Source of the DNA: RGIG4708 sp045633845
GTDB lineage: Bacteria > Bacillota > Clostridia > UMGS1810
NCBI GenBank assembly: GCA_045633845.1
Contig: JAZQZC010000004.1
Location: 1 to 16,717 of the forward strand
Length of the DNA: 16,717 bases
Direction of reading: 5' to 3'
In this document: one piece after another, positions 1 through 6,049 of the stretch
How positions within the stretch are numbered: position 1 is the first letter of the stretch
Layout: every line of letters starts with the position of its first letter
The notes under the pieces: model-generated
Seen by the model: the letters and a program-made list of their open reading frames with translations, nothing else
What the model was told of the DNA's origin: nothing
Database searches by the model: none
Translations under genes and position numbers: made by a program

Positions 1-8
1 TCTGCAGT

Positions 9-26
9 TGTCAAACATATGTTACA
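9..26 (+). repeat. Left terminal inverted repeat of the IS
   Basis: TGTCAAACATATGTTACA, partner of the complement of 1185-1205. The best-matched part is ATATGTTACA (17-26). Confidence 0.5.
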
Positions 27-123
27 TCAACAATAAAAAATAATATATAGTTTTCCTTAAACCCCATAGCTATTTTGAAAAGCAAATTAAGAGGAAGGTC
101 AATAGTGCATAGCATTTATCTTG

Positions 124-1101
124 CTATTTACATTCCGATGAATTTGCTTTATCCTTGTATATGGGGTGTTCACCTGTTGCTTTGTATTCTCTCCATACTT
201 CTATCGGTGAAAGATACTTGTATTTTCTTTGATACATATTCTGATACTTTCTCAACCATACTTTACCTTGTTCTCTAAGGTCTTCCAAGCTGTAGAAGCT
301 AAGACGTGAATAAAAGAATTTATCATCTGTTCTATGGCTGCGTTCTACTCTTCCATTATGCCACGGCGTTGCAGGTTTAGTTAATTTATGTTCTATTCCT
401 TCTCTTAAAAGATACCTGTCTAACATCGAAATAGCTTTTGTATTTACATATCTATTGGTAAACTCTCTGCCATTATCTGTTTGTATCATCTTTATTTCAA
501 ACGGAAAATACCTTCTTGCCCTCTTTACAAAATCTACTGCATTACAACCATCTTTACTATTATACCAGTACAAATACCTTAAACTTGTTGCCTCATCTAT
601 CATTGTATACTGATAAAACTTTTCTCCTTGTTCTCTTAAAAATTCAGGCACACATTCTGTTGGAACGTATTTAATATCCATCTGTGTTTTTTCTCCCGGA
701 ACTGTTGCTCCGTGATACTCTTTATTTGCTTTTTTGCTTTTTTTCTTTTCAGGTTTAAAGATTAATTTTTCTCTGCGTAACACATTGAACACGGTTTCTC
801 TGCATCTTTTATATCCGTGTTCTCTTTTTAATTTCCCATACAGATAATCTAATCCAAACTCCTTGTTTTTGTGCCATAAATCTACTATCAACTTCACTTC
901 TTCCGCTGTACTCTGATTTGGATGGCTTTTAGGTCTGCGTGAATAATCATTTAAAGAGGCTTTTGTCCCATCATATCTTTTTAACCACCTGTCGATACTT
1001 GGTCTACTTGCCCCATAAAGTTCATATGCTTTCATCTTTCCATATTTCAATGCATATTCGCAAATTTTCTTGCGTCTTGCTGTTGTATATGTTATACTCA
1101 T
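124..1101 (-). CDS. IS481-like DDE transposase
   Basis: This 325-residue protein has the layout of an IS481/IS3-type transposase. An N-terminal helix-turn-helix region (about residues 5-60, with ASRPSIDRWLKRY as the probable recognition helix) would bind the element ends. An RNase H-like integrase core follows. The catalytic triad is readable as D142 (QMDIKY), D209 (QTDNGREF) and E253 (HNGRVERSHR); the latter two are the classic rve motifs. A basic Lys-rich stretch (119-127) links the domains. Unlike IS3 elements it is one frame with no programmed frameshift, which favours IS481. The ATG at 1101 follows GAAGG (complement of 1112-1116) with a 10-base spacer. No frameshift or internal stop is seen, so it should be active. 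It cuts and joins the element ends; it has no link to the neighbouring genes. Confidence 0.9.
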   Translation of the reverse strand: MSITYTTARRKKICEYALKYGKMKAYELYGASRPSIDRWLKRYDGTKASLNDYSRRPKSHPNQSTAEEVKLIVDLWHKNKEFGLDYLYGKLKREHGYKRCRETVFNVLRREKLIFKPEKKKSKKANKEYHGATVPGEKTQMDIKYVPTECVPEFLREQGEKFYQYTMIDEATSLRYLYWYNSKDGCNAVDFVKRARRYFPFEIKMIQTDNGREFTNRYVNTKAISMLDRYLLREGIEHKLTKPATPWHNGRVERSHRTDDKFFYSRLSFYSLEDLREQGKVWLRKYQNMYQRKYKYLSPIEVWREYKATGEHPIYKDKANSSECK

Positions 1102-1105
1102 TATG

Positions 1106-1177
1106 CAACAACCTTCTTTCGTGATTTTTTGTTTTTGTGGTGAAAACTATTATATCACTTTTTTAGGTTGTTGTCTT
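1106..1177 (-). promoter_or_regulatory. Transposase promoter and ribosome-site-hiding hairpin
   Basis: A promoter-like pair on the minus strand is AAGACA (1172-1177), 17 bases, TATAAT (1149-1154), which would start transcription near 1142. A perfect 9-bp inverted repeat has one arm at 1165-1173, upstream of that start, and the other at 1106-1114, covering part of the ribosome binding site (GAAGG, 1112-1116). Transcripts starting at the element's own promoter lack the first arm. Read-through transcripts from outside would contain both arms and could fold. This is the arrangement known from other insertion sequences that block translation from external promoters. The pairing is seen; the control is inferred. 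Confidence 0.5.
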
Positions 1178-1184
1178 TTTTTAT

Positions 1185-1205
1185 TGTAACATATCTATTT
1201 TAACA
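1185..1205 (-). repeat. Right terminal inverted repeat of the IS
   Basis: Read on the minus strand from 1205: TGTTAAAATAG then ATATGTTACA. It matches the left end over its inner ten bases and the outer TGT, with three extra bases between. Confidence 0.5.
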
Positions 1206-1393
1206 GAACAAACAACAATTTTTTACTGGTCATAGATACAGTCACAATAGGCACACTAGACAAGCATTCCAAATGTGCATCTGGTAAACATAACTAAACA
1301 TTGATCTACTGATTACAAATAGACTGTCCTAATATTTAGCTATGTTAGCACATATTATCGGGAGGGGATGATGAATTTATTTTGCTTAAAAAC

Positions 1394-1425
1394 AAAAAGC
1401 ACAGCCACTTGAGCTGTACTTTTTT
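1394..1425 (-). terminator. Intrinsic terminator of tRNA-Leu(CAG)
   Basis: On the minus strand AAAAAGTACAGC pairs with GCTGTGCTTTTT (one G-T pair) across a 7-base loop, followed by GTTTTT. It starts a few bases after the tRNA CCA end. Confidence 0.85.
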
Positions 1426-1428
1426 CGG

Positions 1429-1515
1429 TGGTGCGGGCGAGGAGACTTGAACTCCTATGCTCTTGCGAGCACATGGACCTGAACCATGCGCGTCTGCCAA
1501 TTCCGCCACGTCCGC
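1429..1515 (-). tRNA. tRNA-Leu(CAG)
   Basis: The minus strand folds as a class II tRNA with encoded CCA. It has a GCGGACG acceptor strand, a D arm containing GGAATTGGCAGAC, an anticodon stem CATGG/CCATG with loop TTCAGGT (anticodon CAG, reading CUG), and a long variable arm TGCTC-GCAA-GAGCA typical of leucine tRNAs. The T arm is AGGAG-TTCAAGT-CTCCT, with 3' strand CGCCCGC and A-CCA. Acceptor pair 5-68 is A-C, a mismatch; the other six pairs are normal. The first part of the gene is repeated exactly in the truncated copy at 1587-1658. No clear promoter lies directly upstream, so it may be transcribed through the broken copies from the tRNA-Leu(GAG) side or from a weak AT-rich promoter. Confidence 0.93.
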
Positions 1516-1529
1516 ATATATTAAATTTT
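1444..1529 (-). repeat. 86-bp direct repeat, copy 1 (intact tRNA)
   Basis: This is identical to 1587-1672, offset 143 bases. It covers the tRNA-Leu(CAG) from its T loop to its 5' end plus 14 bases of AT-rich upstream sequence. Confidence 0.9.
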
Positions 1530-1586
1530 AAAGTTGTTAGCATTTACACAAGCCGTTTTTGATTACTCCCTTAAAAAGGGTTCACG

Positions 1587-1658
1587 GACTTGAACTCCTA
1601 TGCTCTTGCGAGCACATGGACCTGAACCATGCGCGTCTGCCAATTCCGCCACGTCCGC
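1587..1658 (-). pseudogene. Truncated tRNA-Leu(CAG) copy
   Basis: From the 5' end at 1658 through the T loop (GGAGTTCAAGTC, ending at 1587) this is identical to the intact tRNA-Leu(CAG). The sequence then becomes CGTGAACCC, so the 3' half of the T stem, the 3' acceptor strand and CCA are missing. It cannot form a mature tRNA. The identity extends into the AT-rich 5' flank, indicating a recent tandem duplication with loss of the end. Confidence 0.85.
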
Positions 1659-1672
1659 ATATATTAAATTTT
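1587..1672 (-). repeat. 86-bp direct repeat, copy 2 (broken tRNA)
   Basis: Identical to 1444-1529. Divergence begins abruptly at both ends. Confidence 0.9.
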
Positions 1673-1696
1673 TTTACCGCCAAAGTTAGTCTGCCA

Positions 1697-1810
1697 GCCG
1701 TCAACTTCTTCCAATCGCCTGCACGCCGTATGTGGGCGTTTGCCTCTTGGGAAGTTTTGGCATAAGTTCCACCTTACCAATAGTGCGTTGCACTCTTGGG
1801 GTGTCACTTA
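1697..1810. repeat. Two adjacent long imperfect hairpins (candidate small repeat element)
   Basis: This block is visibly richer in G and C than its flanks and folds twice. Hairpin A (1697-1761) pairs GCC/GGC, AACTTC (1703-1708) with GAAGTT (1751-1756), CCAA (1711-1714) with TTGG (1747-1750), and ACGCC (1723-1727) with GGCGT (1735-1739). Hairpin B (1763-1810) pairs TAAGT/ACTTA, ACC/GGT, CCAA/TTGG, and AGTGC (1782-1786) with GCACT (1790-1794) around a GTT loop. The two share the motif CCCAAGAG-GC-AACGC on the minus strand, so they look related. No open frame here resembles a protein I know. It could be a dispersed non-coding repeat or a structured RNA; function is unknown. Confidence 0.55.
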
Positions 1811-1812
1811 AC

Positions 1813-1837
1813 TTCCGCCATATCCGCATATTAAATT
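1813..1837 (-). pseudogene. Decayed tRNA-Leu head remnant
   Basis: On the minus strand AATTTAATAT is followed by GCGGATATGGCGGAA. This nearly matches the 5' flank and first 15 bases of the tRNA-Leu(CAG) copies (GCGGACGTGGCGGAA). The similarity stops where the hairpin block begins; TGGCAGAC, also found in the tRNA D arm, reappears just past the block (complement of 1689-1696). This suggests a third tRNA copy split by the hairpin block, though the second match is short. Confidence 0.5.
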
Positions 1838-1855
1838 GAAAACTAAATTGTGGTT

Positions 1856-1888
1856 AAAAAAACGACTTGAATTAACAAGTCGTTTTTT
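1856..1888 (-). terminator. Intrinsic terminator of tRNA-Leu(GAG)
   Basis: AAAAAACGACTTG pairs perfectly with CAAGTCGTTTTTT across a 6-base loop, ending in a T run on the minus strand. It begins directly after the encoded CCA. Confidence 0.92.
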
Positions 1889-1889
1889 G

Positions 1890-1973
1890 TGGTGCGAGCA
1901 GTGGGACTTGAACCCACACGTCATAAACACACGCCCCTCAAACGTGCCTGTCTGCCAATTCCAGCATGCTCGC
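1890..1973 (-). tRNA. tRNA-Leu(GAG)
   Basis: The minus strand reads GCGAGCATGCTGGAATTGGC onward and folds as a leucine tRNA. Acceptor GCGAGCA pairs perfectly with TGCTCGC, followed by A-CCA. The anticodon stem is CACGT/GCGTG with loop TTGAGGG (anticodon GAG, reading CUU/CUC). There is a long variable arm and a T arm GTGGG-TTCAAGT-CCCAC. It has its own promoter about 40 bases upstream and its own terminator directly downstream, so it is an independent transcription unit unless read-through feeds the neighbouring tRNA copies. Confidence 0.95.
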
Positions 1974-2013
1974 AAGCATTATTAAACTTTTGCCATCAAC
2001 TGACGACTTAATT

Positions 2014-2042
2014 AGTATATCACCAATAGTATCAAAAGTCAA
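2014..2042 (-). promoter_or_regulatory. Promoter of tRNA-Leu(GAG)
   Basis: TTGACT (2037-2042), 17-base spacer, TATACT (2014-2019) on the minus strand. The predicted start lies about 35 bases upstream of the mature tRNA. Confidence 0.8.
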
Positions 2043-2074
2043 GAGTTTTTTTAAAAAATTTAAAATATTTTTAC

Positions 2075-2111
2075 GCGGTGTCACAAAGCTTGTTTTTGTC
2101 TATGACACCGC
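2075..2111 (-). terminator. Hairpin after the ROK/SIS operon (possible terminator)
   Basis: GCGGTGTCA pairs perfectly with TGACACCGC around a 19-base loop that can pair further (ACAAA/TTTGT). It begins 7 bases after the SIS stop codon. The sequence after the stem (GTAAAAATATTTT) is AT-rich but lacks a clean T run, so termination may be weak. Confidence 0.55.
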
Positions 2112-2118
2112 AATGCTT

Positions 2119-2709
2119 TTAACCGAAAAAGTGCTGCTCCACTGCTGCACAAAGGTAATGATATACAGGCAGGTGATATTCCTGAATTTTGTACGTTTCC
2201 ATTTCGGGAACTTTGATTGTCACATCGGAAATCTCGTTTAGCTTACCTCCGCCTGCGCCTGTCATACAAAGGGCATTTGCACCTACTGCCTTTGCAACCC
2301 TTACTGCGTTTACCACATTTTTTGAATTTCCCGATGTGGAAAGACCGATTACAAGATCCTCGGGTTTGGCATAGCCGTACACAAGCTGAGCATACATCAT
2401 ATCCGGCTCAACGTCGTTTATGTATGCAGAAAGAATTGCGCACTGGCTAGGAAGCGAAATTGCTGGAAGTGAGCCCTGCAGGTTTACTGCAAGCTCCTCG
2501 AGGATGCGGTCATCTTTTACCACTCTTTTGCTGATAAAGCCTTTCATAAGCTCTCCTACAATGTGCTCACTGTCCGCAGCACTGCCGCCGTTGCCGCACA
2601 CAAGGATTTTGCCGCCGTTTTTGTATGTGTTTATCATAAGCTCAAGAGCTTTTTTTATATCACCACTGCACACTTCAAGCGCAGGGTATCTTTTTAATAA
2701 ATTTTCCAT
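2119..2709 (-). CDS. GmhA-like SIS-domain sugar phosphate isomerase
   Basis: This 196-residue protein has a SIS (sugar isomerase) fold of the phosphoheptose isomerase type. Visible signatures are CGNGGSAAD (38-46), H49 and E53 four residues apart, STSGNS (124-129), and Q176 and H184 eight residues apart. The H/E and Q/H spacing matches the zinc site of GmhA, which converts sedoheptulose 7-phosphate to heptose phosphate. A stretch around 58-80 (KRVVKDDRILEELAVNLQGS) seems longer than in classical GmhA. The start follows GGAGAG with a 6-base spacer, 32 bases after the ROK kinase stop, so the two are one operon. No other heptose genes (hldE, gmhB) are nearby, so the real substrate may be a different phosphorylated sugar. 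The fold is near certain; the substrate is not. Confidence 0.85.
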   Translation of the reverse strand: MENLLKRYPALEVCSGDIKKALELMINTYKNGGKILVCGNGGSAADSEHIVGELMKGFISKRVVKDDRILEELAVNLQGSLPAISLPSQCAILSAYINDVEPDMMYAQLVYGYAKPEDLVIGLSTSGNSKNVVNAVRVAKAVGANALCMTGAGGGKLNEISDVTIKVPEMETYKIQEYHLPVYHYLCAAVEQHFFG

Positions 2710-2741
2710 ATCACACTCTCCTATATTAGTATATTAGTTTT

Positions 2742-3686
2742 TTAAATTCCTTTGCTCAATCCATTTGCAGCAACAGATATAGCCGCAATATCCCCTATGC
2801 TTTCGCCAAGGCCTGCAGGTACAACCTTGCAGCATTTTGAAGCGTGGCAAACGCACTCGCGGTCAATAACCTTTTGCATCTCTTCACGGAGCAGATTTTC
2901 GCATCTTGCAAAAATACTTCCTATAACTATGGTCTCAGGATTAAGCACATCAATAAGAATAGACAACCCCTTACCAAGCATTGTACCGCAGCGTTTGTAA
3001 ATTTCTATTGCATCCTCGTTGCCTGCATTTGCTGCATCTGCAATAGATTTTGCTGTAATTTCCATAAGCTTGTCGGCACTGTCGCAGTATGACGGCTTTT
3101 TGCCGCTTTGAAAAAGCTCTCTTGCTCTTGCAATACCAAGCTGGGCAATACCGCTGCCCGAACAATAGCCCTCAAAAGAGCCCTCTTTGCCATAACCTAC
3201 CGGGCCCGAATCGGACATACGCACGTGCCCTATTTCCCCTGCGCAGTCACAGGTGCCACTGTAAAGTCTGTTGCCTAAAATAAGCCCCGCACCAATGCCT
3301 GTGCCGAAGGTTAAAAATATCATATTTTCGCTACCTTTGCCTGCGCCGTACTTCCACTCTGCAAGAGCGCAAGCATCTGCATCATTTTGCAAAAACGCAG
3401 GTACGTTAAATTTTTCACCCAGCATTTTGGTAATAGGAACATTATCCCAGTCGGGCAAATTTGGAGGTGACATTATCATTCCTGTTTTGGAATTAAGCGG
3501 ACCACCGCAGCTTATGCCTATTGCATCATATTTTGCATCAACAGACTCAATAGCATCGCATATTTTTGCAAATGTCTGCTCGTATGAAGTTGTATCAAAT
3601 CTTGTTTTGCTCACAATTTCACCTTTATTGTTGCCGAGCACAACGGCACATTTTGTGCCGCCTATATCTACACCAATATAATTCAT
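2742..3686 (-). CDS. ROK family sugar kinase lacking the zinc cysteines
   Basis: This 314-residue ROK protein has the ATP phosphate loop DIGGTK (7-12), the probable catalytic aspartate D102 in NDAD, the glycine-rich FGTGIGAG (127-134), and E151/H154 in EIGH. There is no N-terminal helix-turn-helix, so it is a kinase rather than an NagC/XylR-type repressor. The family's zinc motif C-x-C-G-x-x-G-C-x-E is replaced by V163-G-Y165-G-K-E-G-S170-F-E172: all three cysteines are gone while the glycines and glutamate stay. ROK kinases phosphorylate glucose, mannose, fructose, allose or N-acetyl sugars. Pairing with a SIS isomerase suggests a kinase-then-isomerase route for an unidentified sugar. ATG at 3686 follows AGGAGG with a 7-base spacer. 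I saw no convincing promoter in the upstream 160 bases. Confidence 0.9.
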   Translation of the reverse strand: MNYIGVDIGGTKCAVVLGNNKGEIVSKTRFDTTSYEQTFAKICDAIESVDAKYDAIGISCGGPLNSKTGMIMSPPNLPDWDNVPITKMLGEKFNVPAFLQNDADACALAEWKYGAGKGSENMIFLTFGTGIGAGLILGNRLYSGTCDCAGEIGHVRMSDSGPVGYGKEGSFEGYCSGSGIAQLGIARARELFQSGKKPSYCDSADKLMEITAKSIADAANAGNEDAIEIYKRCGTMLGKGLSILIDVLNPETIVIGSIFARCENLLREEMQKVIDRECVCHASKCCKVVPAGLGESIGDIAAISVAANGLSKGI

Positions 3687-3795
3687 ATACTGATTCCTCC
3701 TGATATTGCACTAACATAAATTAATACTACAATAACATACAAAAGCCATTATTACTTTGCTTTTTTATGATTTTTGTGTCAAAAATTTCGTCATT

Positions 3796-3847
3796 CCCCA
3801 TTATGGGGGCAAATACATATTGACTAATTTTAAAATACTGATATAAT
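3796..3847 (+). promoter_or_regulatory. Promoter of the TPM gene with an upstream palindrome
   Basis: TTGACT (3820-3825), 16-base spacer, TATAAT (3842-3847). The start would fall near 3854, giving a leader of only about 10 bases before the ATG at 3865. A perfect inverted repeat CCCCAT-T-ATGGGG (3796-3808) lies 11 bases upstream of the -35 and could be an operator. Confidence 0.7.
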
Positions 3848-3864
3848 TATATTTGGTGATACTA

Positions 3865-4599
3865 ATGAAAAGATTTTTTATATCGCTGATTGCACTTTTG
3901 ATGATACCGGTTGTGTGCAGCGCGACGGTTGATATATTTGAAGTGCCGGATGCAATTTCGGTAAACGACTACTCGGTAGTTATGAGCGAGGAAACAAAAT
4001 CGTATATTAGAGGCTGCAACGATGCCCTTATGGCAAGCGCAGATTCAAAGGTTATATTTGTAACAGTGCCCACAACAGGTGAAGAAAGTGTGGATAAATA
4101 TGCAACAAGGCTTTATAACACCTGGGGTGTAAAAAACATAGGCAACGGCACATCTACATTTGTACTCCTTGCAACAGACGATATGGAATATTGGGCAATA
4201 GTCGGAGATAACTTAAAAAGTGCCCTCACAACTGACACAGTAAACAAATTCCTTTTGGAAAATATGGAGACCGACTTTGCTACAGGAAATTTTGACTCAG
4301 CAATACGCAAAACCTTTAATGCCTTTAATTCGTGGTACACAACGACATTCCATTCGTCAGCAAAGGTAAACGAAAACAAGGAGCCTGACGATACCAAATC
4401 GGGCAGCGGTCTTAAAATCCTTGGTACTGCATTAAAAGTAATTTTGTTTATAATTGTATTGTTTATAGTGGGTCTGATACTTTTTGCATATGTAAAAAGA
4501 GAGATACGCCTCAGACAAATGGCGCGGCGCAGACGTAGCCGCAGAGTACAAAAATTCAGTTATTCCGAAGATACAAACAGTGGTGTAAAAAATCGTTAA
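3865..4599 (+). CDS. TPM-domain membrane-anchored protein
   Basis: The 244-residue product starts with a signal peptide (KR, then a hydrophobic stretch to about residue 18, likely cut after SA at 19-20). A TPM domain (about 22-160) follows, with YATRLYNTWGV and VLLATDD as family hallmarks. A polar linker leads to a transmembrane helix (about 187-210) and a very basic tail (RRRRSRR, 221-227). The domain should face outside and the tail inside. TPM proteins (YgcG, TLP18.3/Psb32 relatives) are linked to membrane-complex upkeep; weak phosphatase activity is reported for plant members, and no role is established here. TTG at 3853 and GTG at 3856 are in frame, but the ATG at 3865 has GGTGAT at the right distance and fits the promoter. 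It is transcribed alone, divergent from the ROK operon. Confidence 0.85.
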   Translation: MKRFFISLIALLMIPVVCSATVDIFEVPDAISVNDYSVVMSEETKSYIRGCNDALMASADSKVIFVTVPTTGEESVDKYATRLYNTWGVKNIGNGTSTFVLLATDDMEYWAIVGDNLKSALTTDTVNKFLLENMETDFATGNFDSAIRKTFNAFNSWYTTTFHSSAKVNENKEPDDTKSGSGLKILGTALKVILFIIVLFIVGLILFAYVKREIRLRQMARRRRSRRVQKFSYSEDTNSGVKNR

Positions 4600-4623
4600 G
4601 ATTTTTTACACCACTGTTTTTTT
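4576..4623 (+). terminator. Terminator overlapping the end of the TPM gene
   Basis: A perfect 19-bp stem (4576-4594 with 4600-4618) around a 5-base loop is followed by a T run to 4623. The left arm encodes the last residues of the protein and the stop codon TAA lies in the loop. On the minus strand the T run is weak, so it probably ends only plus-strand transcripts efficiently. Confidence 0.93.
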
Positions 4624-4624
4624 G

Positions 4625-4658
4625 TTGGGGATAAGAAAAAAGTTTTTTACATCCCCAA
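4625..4658 (-). terminator. Hairpin after nfnB
   Basis: TTGGGGAT pairs perfectly with ATCCCCAA, with inner AAAAAA/TTTTTT pairing. It touches the nfnB stop codon. What follows on the minus strand is A-rich, not a T run, so it may be a 3' stabilising hairpin that acts together with the next stem (4576-4618). Confidence 0.55.
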
Positions 4659-6047
4659 TTACTTTGATTTAATATATTCATCCATAGCCGTTGCTGCAGT
4701 TTTGCCTGCACCCATTGCAAGTATAACTGTTGCGGCGCCTGTTACAGCGTCACCGCCTGCAAACACGCCCTCGCGTGATGTAAGGCCTGTTTCGTCGGCA
4801 ATGATACCGCCCCACTTTTGAGTTTCAAGCCCTTGTGTAGTAGACTTGATAAGTGGGTTGGGGCTTGTACCAATAGACATAATTACGCAGTCAACATCAA
4901 TTGTGTGCTCACTGCCCTCTTTAACCTGGGGTCTGCGTCTGCCCGACTCATCAGGCTCACCAAGCTCCATTTCAACACATTTGATGCCGCCTACAAATTT
5001 GTTGTCGTCGGCAAGAATTTCCACGGGGTTGGTAAGAAGCTTAAAGATAATACCCTCTTCTTTTGCGTGCTCTACCTCTTCCTTACGTGCAGGGAGTTCC
5101 TCTTCACTTCTGCGGTAAACAATATAAACCTCCTCAGCACCAAGACGTTTTGCACATCTTGCAGCATCCATAGCAACGTTACCTCCGCCTACAACTGCAA
5201 CCTTTTTGTTTGCCTTGATAGGTGTTGTGGCATCGTCTTTGTATGCTTTCATAAGGTTAACACGGGTTAAAAATTCATTTGCGCTATATACACCCTTTAA
5301 ATTTTCGCCGGGGATATTCATAAATCTCGGAAGTCCTGCACCCGAGCCGATAAATACAGATTCAAAGCCGTATTCACTCATAAGCTCGTCTATAGAGAGA
5401 ACCTTACCTATAACCATATTTGTTTCTATTTTTACTCCCAGAGCCTTGAGTCCGTCAATTTCTTTTTGAACTATGGCTTTTGGAAGACGGAATTCGGGAA
5501 TTCCGTAAACAAGCACGCCACCTGCTAAATGGAGTGCTTCAAAAACTGTAACATCGTAGCCTTTTTTTGCAAGGTCACCTGCACAGGTCAAGCCTGCAGG
5601 GCCGCTGCCGATAATTGCAACCTTGTGACCGTTGCTCTGTGGCTTTGCGGGAGCTTTGAGAGCATTTTGATTATGATAATCTGCAACAAAGCGCTCCAGG
5701 CGTCCGATTGCAACAGGCTCGCCTTTGATACCGCGCACGCATTTGCCCTCGCACTGGCTTTCCTGAGGGCATACTCTGCCGCACACTGCAGGGAGTGAGC
5801 TTGATTTTGCAATTACTTCATACGCTTTTTCAAATTCGCCATCGGCAACAAGTGCCACAAATTCGGGAATGTCAATCTGAACCGGGCAGCCCGATACGCA
5901 GGGCTTGTGTTTACAGTTAAGGCATCTCTGTGCCTCGTCTATTGCCATATCAGAAGTATAACCAAGTGCAACCTCAAGGAAGTTGCCGTTTCTGATATCA
6001 GGCTCCTGAGATGGCATAGGATTTTTTGTAAGTCGCATATTAGGCAT
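4659..6047 (-). CDS. nfnB: NADPH:ferredoxin transhydrogenase large subunit NfnB / GltD-like
   Basis: This 462-residue iron-sulfur flavoprotein belongs to the glutamate synthase small-subunit family. An N-terminal ferredoxin-like domain has two cysteine sets, C42/C45/C50/C54 (CLNCKHKPC) and C89/C93/C99/C103, fit for two [4Fe-4S] clusters. A FAD Rossmann motif GSGPAG (147-152) and a second NADP(H) Rossmann motif VVGGGNVAMDAA follow. A C-terminal GGDAVTGAATVILAMGAGK stretch completes the FAD site. The partner encoded 2 bases upstream is an FNR-like subunit, as in NfnAB, which couples reduced ferredoxin plus NADH to form two NADPH. No glutamate synthase large subunit is adjacent, which favours Nfn over glutamate synthase. 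AGGAGG lies inside the end of nfnA, 10 bases before the ATG, so translation is coupled. Confidence 0.9.
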   Translation of the reverse strand: MPNMRLTKNPMPSQEPDIRNGNFLEVALGYTSDMAIDEAQRCLNCKHKPCVSGCPVQIDIPEFVALVADGEFEKAYEVIAKSSSLPAVCGRVCPQESQCEGKCVRGIKGEPVAIGRLERFVADYHNQNALKAPAKPQSNGHKVAIIGSGPAGLTCAGDLAKKGYDVTVFEALHLAGGVLVYGIPEFRLPKAIVQKEIDGLKALGVKIETNMVIGKVLSIDELMSEYGFESVFIGSGAGLPRFMNIPGENLKGVYSANEFLTRVNLMKAYKDDATTPIKANKKVAVVGGGNVAMDAARCAKRLGAEEVYIVYRRSEEELPARKEEVEHAKEEGIIFKLLTNPVEILADDNKFVGGIKCVEMELGEPDESGRRRPQVKEGSEHTIDVDCVIMSIGTSPNPLIKSTTQGLETQKWGGIIADETGLTSREGVFAGGDAVTGAATVILAMGAGKTAATAMDEYIKSK

Positions 6048-6049
6048 TA

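Larger units (their letters stand above)
9..1205 (-). mobile_element. IS481-like insertion sequence (approximate ends)
   Basis: A single intact transposase gene (124-1101) is bracketed by imperfect terminal inverted repeats. The left end reads TGTCAAACATATGTTACA (9-26). The right end, read inward on the minus strand from 1205, starts TGTTAAAATAG and continues ATATGTTACA; both ends then run into AATAAAAAA. The shared core is ATATGTTACA (17-26 and the complement of 1185-1194), with a 3-base offset relative to the outer TGT. I could not identify a clean target-site duplication, partly because only 8 bases precede the left end, so the exact boundaries are uncertain. The element sits about 190 bases beyond the end of a tRNA-Leu cluster. 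An intact reading frame and both ends suggest a fairly recent, possibly still mobile copy. Confidence 0.6.

Noticed and set aside
1361..1408. GGGAGGGG followed by ATG ATG and a short frame of about 14 codons
   Set aside because: The frame runs straight into the tRNA terminator, has no recognisable product and lies on the opposite strand to the tRNA; the ribosome-site match is probably chance.
1355..1765. Open frames of 62-68 residues over the tRNA-Leu copies on both strands
   Set aside because: They translate tRNA sequence and the hairpin block; the repeated peptide is simply the duplicated tRNA read as protein.
1..2042. Prophage attachment site or integration scar at the tRNA-Leu cluster
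   Set aside because: No integrase, no phage genes nearby and no repeat matching a tRNA 3' end; tandem duplication plus an IS explains what is seen.
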